Source: DATFTE01 sp963802575
GTDB lineage: Bacteria > Acidobacteriota > Terriglobia > Terriglobales > Acidobacteriaceae
Direction of reading: 5' to 3'
DNA length: 64,000 bases
Assembly (NCBI GenBank): GCA_963802575.1
Contig: CAWDJF010000004.1
Span: forward strand, 186,001-250,000
The translations under genes were made by a program, and so were the position numbers. Positions 63,616-64,000 of the stretch are shown here, in pieces. The notes beneath the pieces were generated by a model. That model ran no database searches. It was not told where the DNA came from and saw nothing but the letters and a program-made list of their open reading frames with translations. The first letter of the stretch is position 1; every line of letters begins with the position of its first letter.

Positions 63616-63646
63616 CCGCTGCGTCTGCCAGTTCCGCCATCCCGGC
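63560..63646 (-). tRNA. tRNA-Leu (anticodon CAA)
   Basis: The minus strand folds as a class II tRNA: acceptor GCCGGGA/TCCCGGC, anticodon arm GCGGA-CTCAAAA-TCCGC with CAA in the loop, a long variable arm (GACCTTCGGGTC), T arm GGGGG-TTCGACT-CCCCC, and an encoded CCA at 63560-63562. The 3' part serves as the island's attachment site. Confidence 0.96.
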
Positions 63647-64000
63647 TTGGGCTTGCTTGTGCGGACCTCAAGCTTAAAGGATGCTCTTCGAACTTTGCAA
63701 CCTGCGGCTACCCTGGCGGAATTGTTCCAGGCACTGACATCTGCCGACCGTCTTTGTCGGCCCGGCTTCACTGTTAGTCATTCCTCGTCTTCACCCGTCT
63801 CTTAGTTGGAAGCGTGATTCAATGCCCGGCGAAATCTTCAATTCGCGCTCGCTCTCGGCCAGGATGGCTAGCGGGCATCCACGCGCCCACACAAAATCGG
63901 GGCTTTTGCAGCGCATTGCTGGCGCTCTTTCCAGCGCGGCAGCGCGGCCCTTTCGCTCCTCTGGCGGGTCGACCCCCACCATCTTGCATTTGGATGAGAC
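63647..64000. other. Right-edge region beyond the tRNA, no firm gene
   Basis: About 350 bases. A minus-strand frame is open from the window edge to 63791 (ending K-I-S-P-G-I-E-S-R-F-Q-L) and could be the 3' end of a gene entering from the right, but it shows no recognisable motif. Confidence 0.35.

Noticed and set aside
1..64000. CRISPR arrays and known anti-phage systems
   Set aside because: No regularly spaced direct repeats and no cas, restriction-modification, retron or similar genes were recognised.

Overview
The window reads as chromosome of a free-living member of the Acidobacteriota (Terriglobia/'Koribacter'-like). The evidence is moderately high GC, a VWA protein of the type common in acidobacteria, a Ser/Thr kinase with a TolB/WD40-like C-terminus, a sortilin-like BNR protein, a LolA-like exported protein, many small zinc-ribbon proteins and a Sec-dependent, quinone-linked formate dehydrogenase. 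Names rest on motif recognition; no database search was run.

Layout. 0-5 kb: exported methionine sulfoxide reductases (msrB cut by the left edge, msrA), a CAP-domain secreted protein, a frame-disrupted Ro60/TROVE protein and a Bcs1-like AAA ATPase. 5-12.4 kb: a structured gene-free stretch, an M20 peptidase, lexA, trxA, a sigma factor with a membrane anti-sigma/YCF48-like protein, and an ARPP-1-like protein. 12.4-28.6 kb: a disrupted exported BNR protein, an SLC13 permease, a VWA protein, an OmpA-like protein, a HEAT protein, a zinc phospholipase C-like protein, a divergent endonuclease III, a disrupted sortilin-like protein, a LolA-like protein, a ferredoxin-NADP reductase, a GNAT and a cupin. 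28.7-30 kb: an IS110-family insertion sequence. 30-36 kb: a TetR gene divergent from the branched-chain amino-acid run ilvC-ilvI-ilvM-like-ilvD. 36-42 kb: fdhE divergent from fdnGHI, whose catalytic subunit reads an in-frame TGA as selenocysteine (Sec194) with a SECIS-like hairpin. 42-45.8 kb: a secreted protein, cytochrome c, an AraC regulator, a DUF1579-like protein and a DinB-like protein.

45.9-63.6 kb is a previously integrated genomic island of about 17.6 kb. A perfect 60-bp repeat flanks it: one copy is the 3' part of an intact tRNA-Leu(CAA) at 63,560-63,646, the other a truncated tRNA remnant at 45,910. Just inside each end lies the same 19-bp pair of direct ACTACAGT words, which look like integrase arm sites. 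The tRNA-proximal module is a tight operon: a Rep_trans-like initiator, a P-loop ATPase and a tyrosine-recombinase gene cut off before its catalytic domain, so the element is probably stranded. Cargo includes two Crp/Fnr regulators, a histidine kinase, a Ser/Thr kinase and a dual-specificity phosphatase, a PDZ protein, a RidA protein, an orphan HicB-like protein, several micro/zinc proteins and a second IS110 element.

A cross-cutting observation: at least eight, probably nine, positions in six otherwise conserved genes need removal of exactly one base to restore one reading frame. This one-sided pattern suggests insertion-type sequence errors rather than six real pseudogenes; the affected genes are marked. 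Several intergenic regions carry tandem short words arranged as long inverted repeats around bidirectional terminators, and a recurrent GACGGGC-type hairpin.
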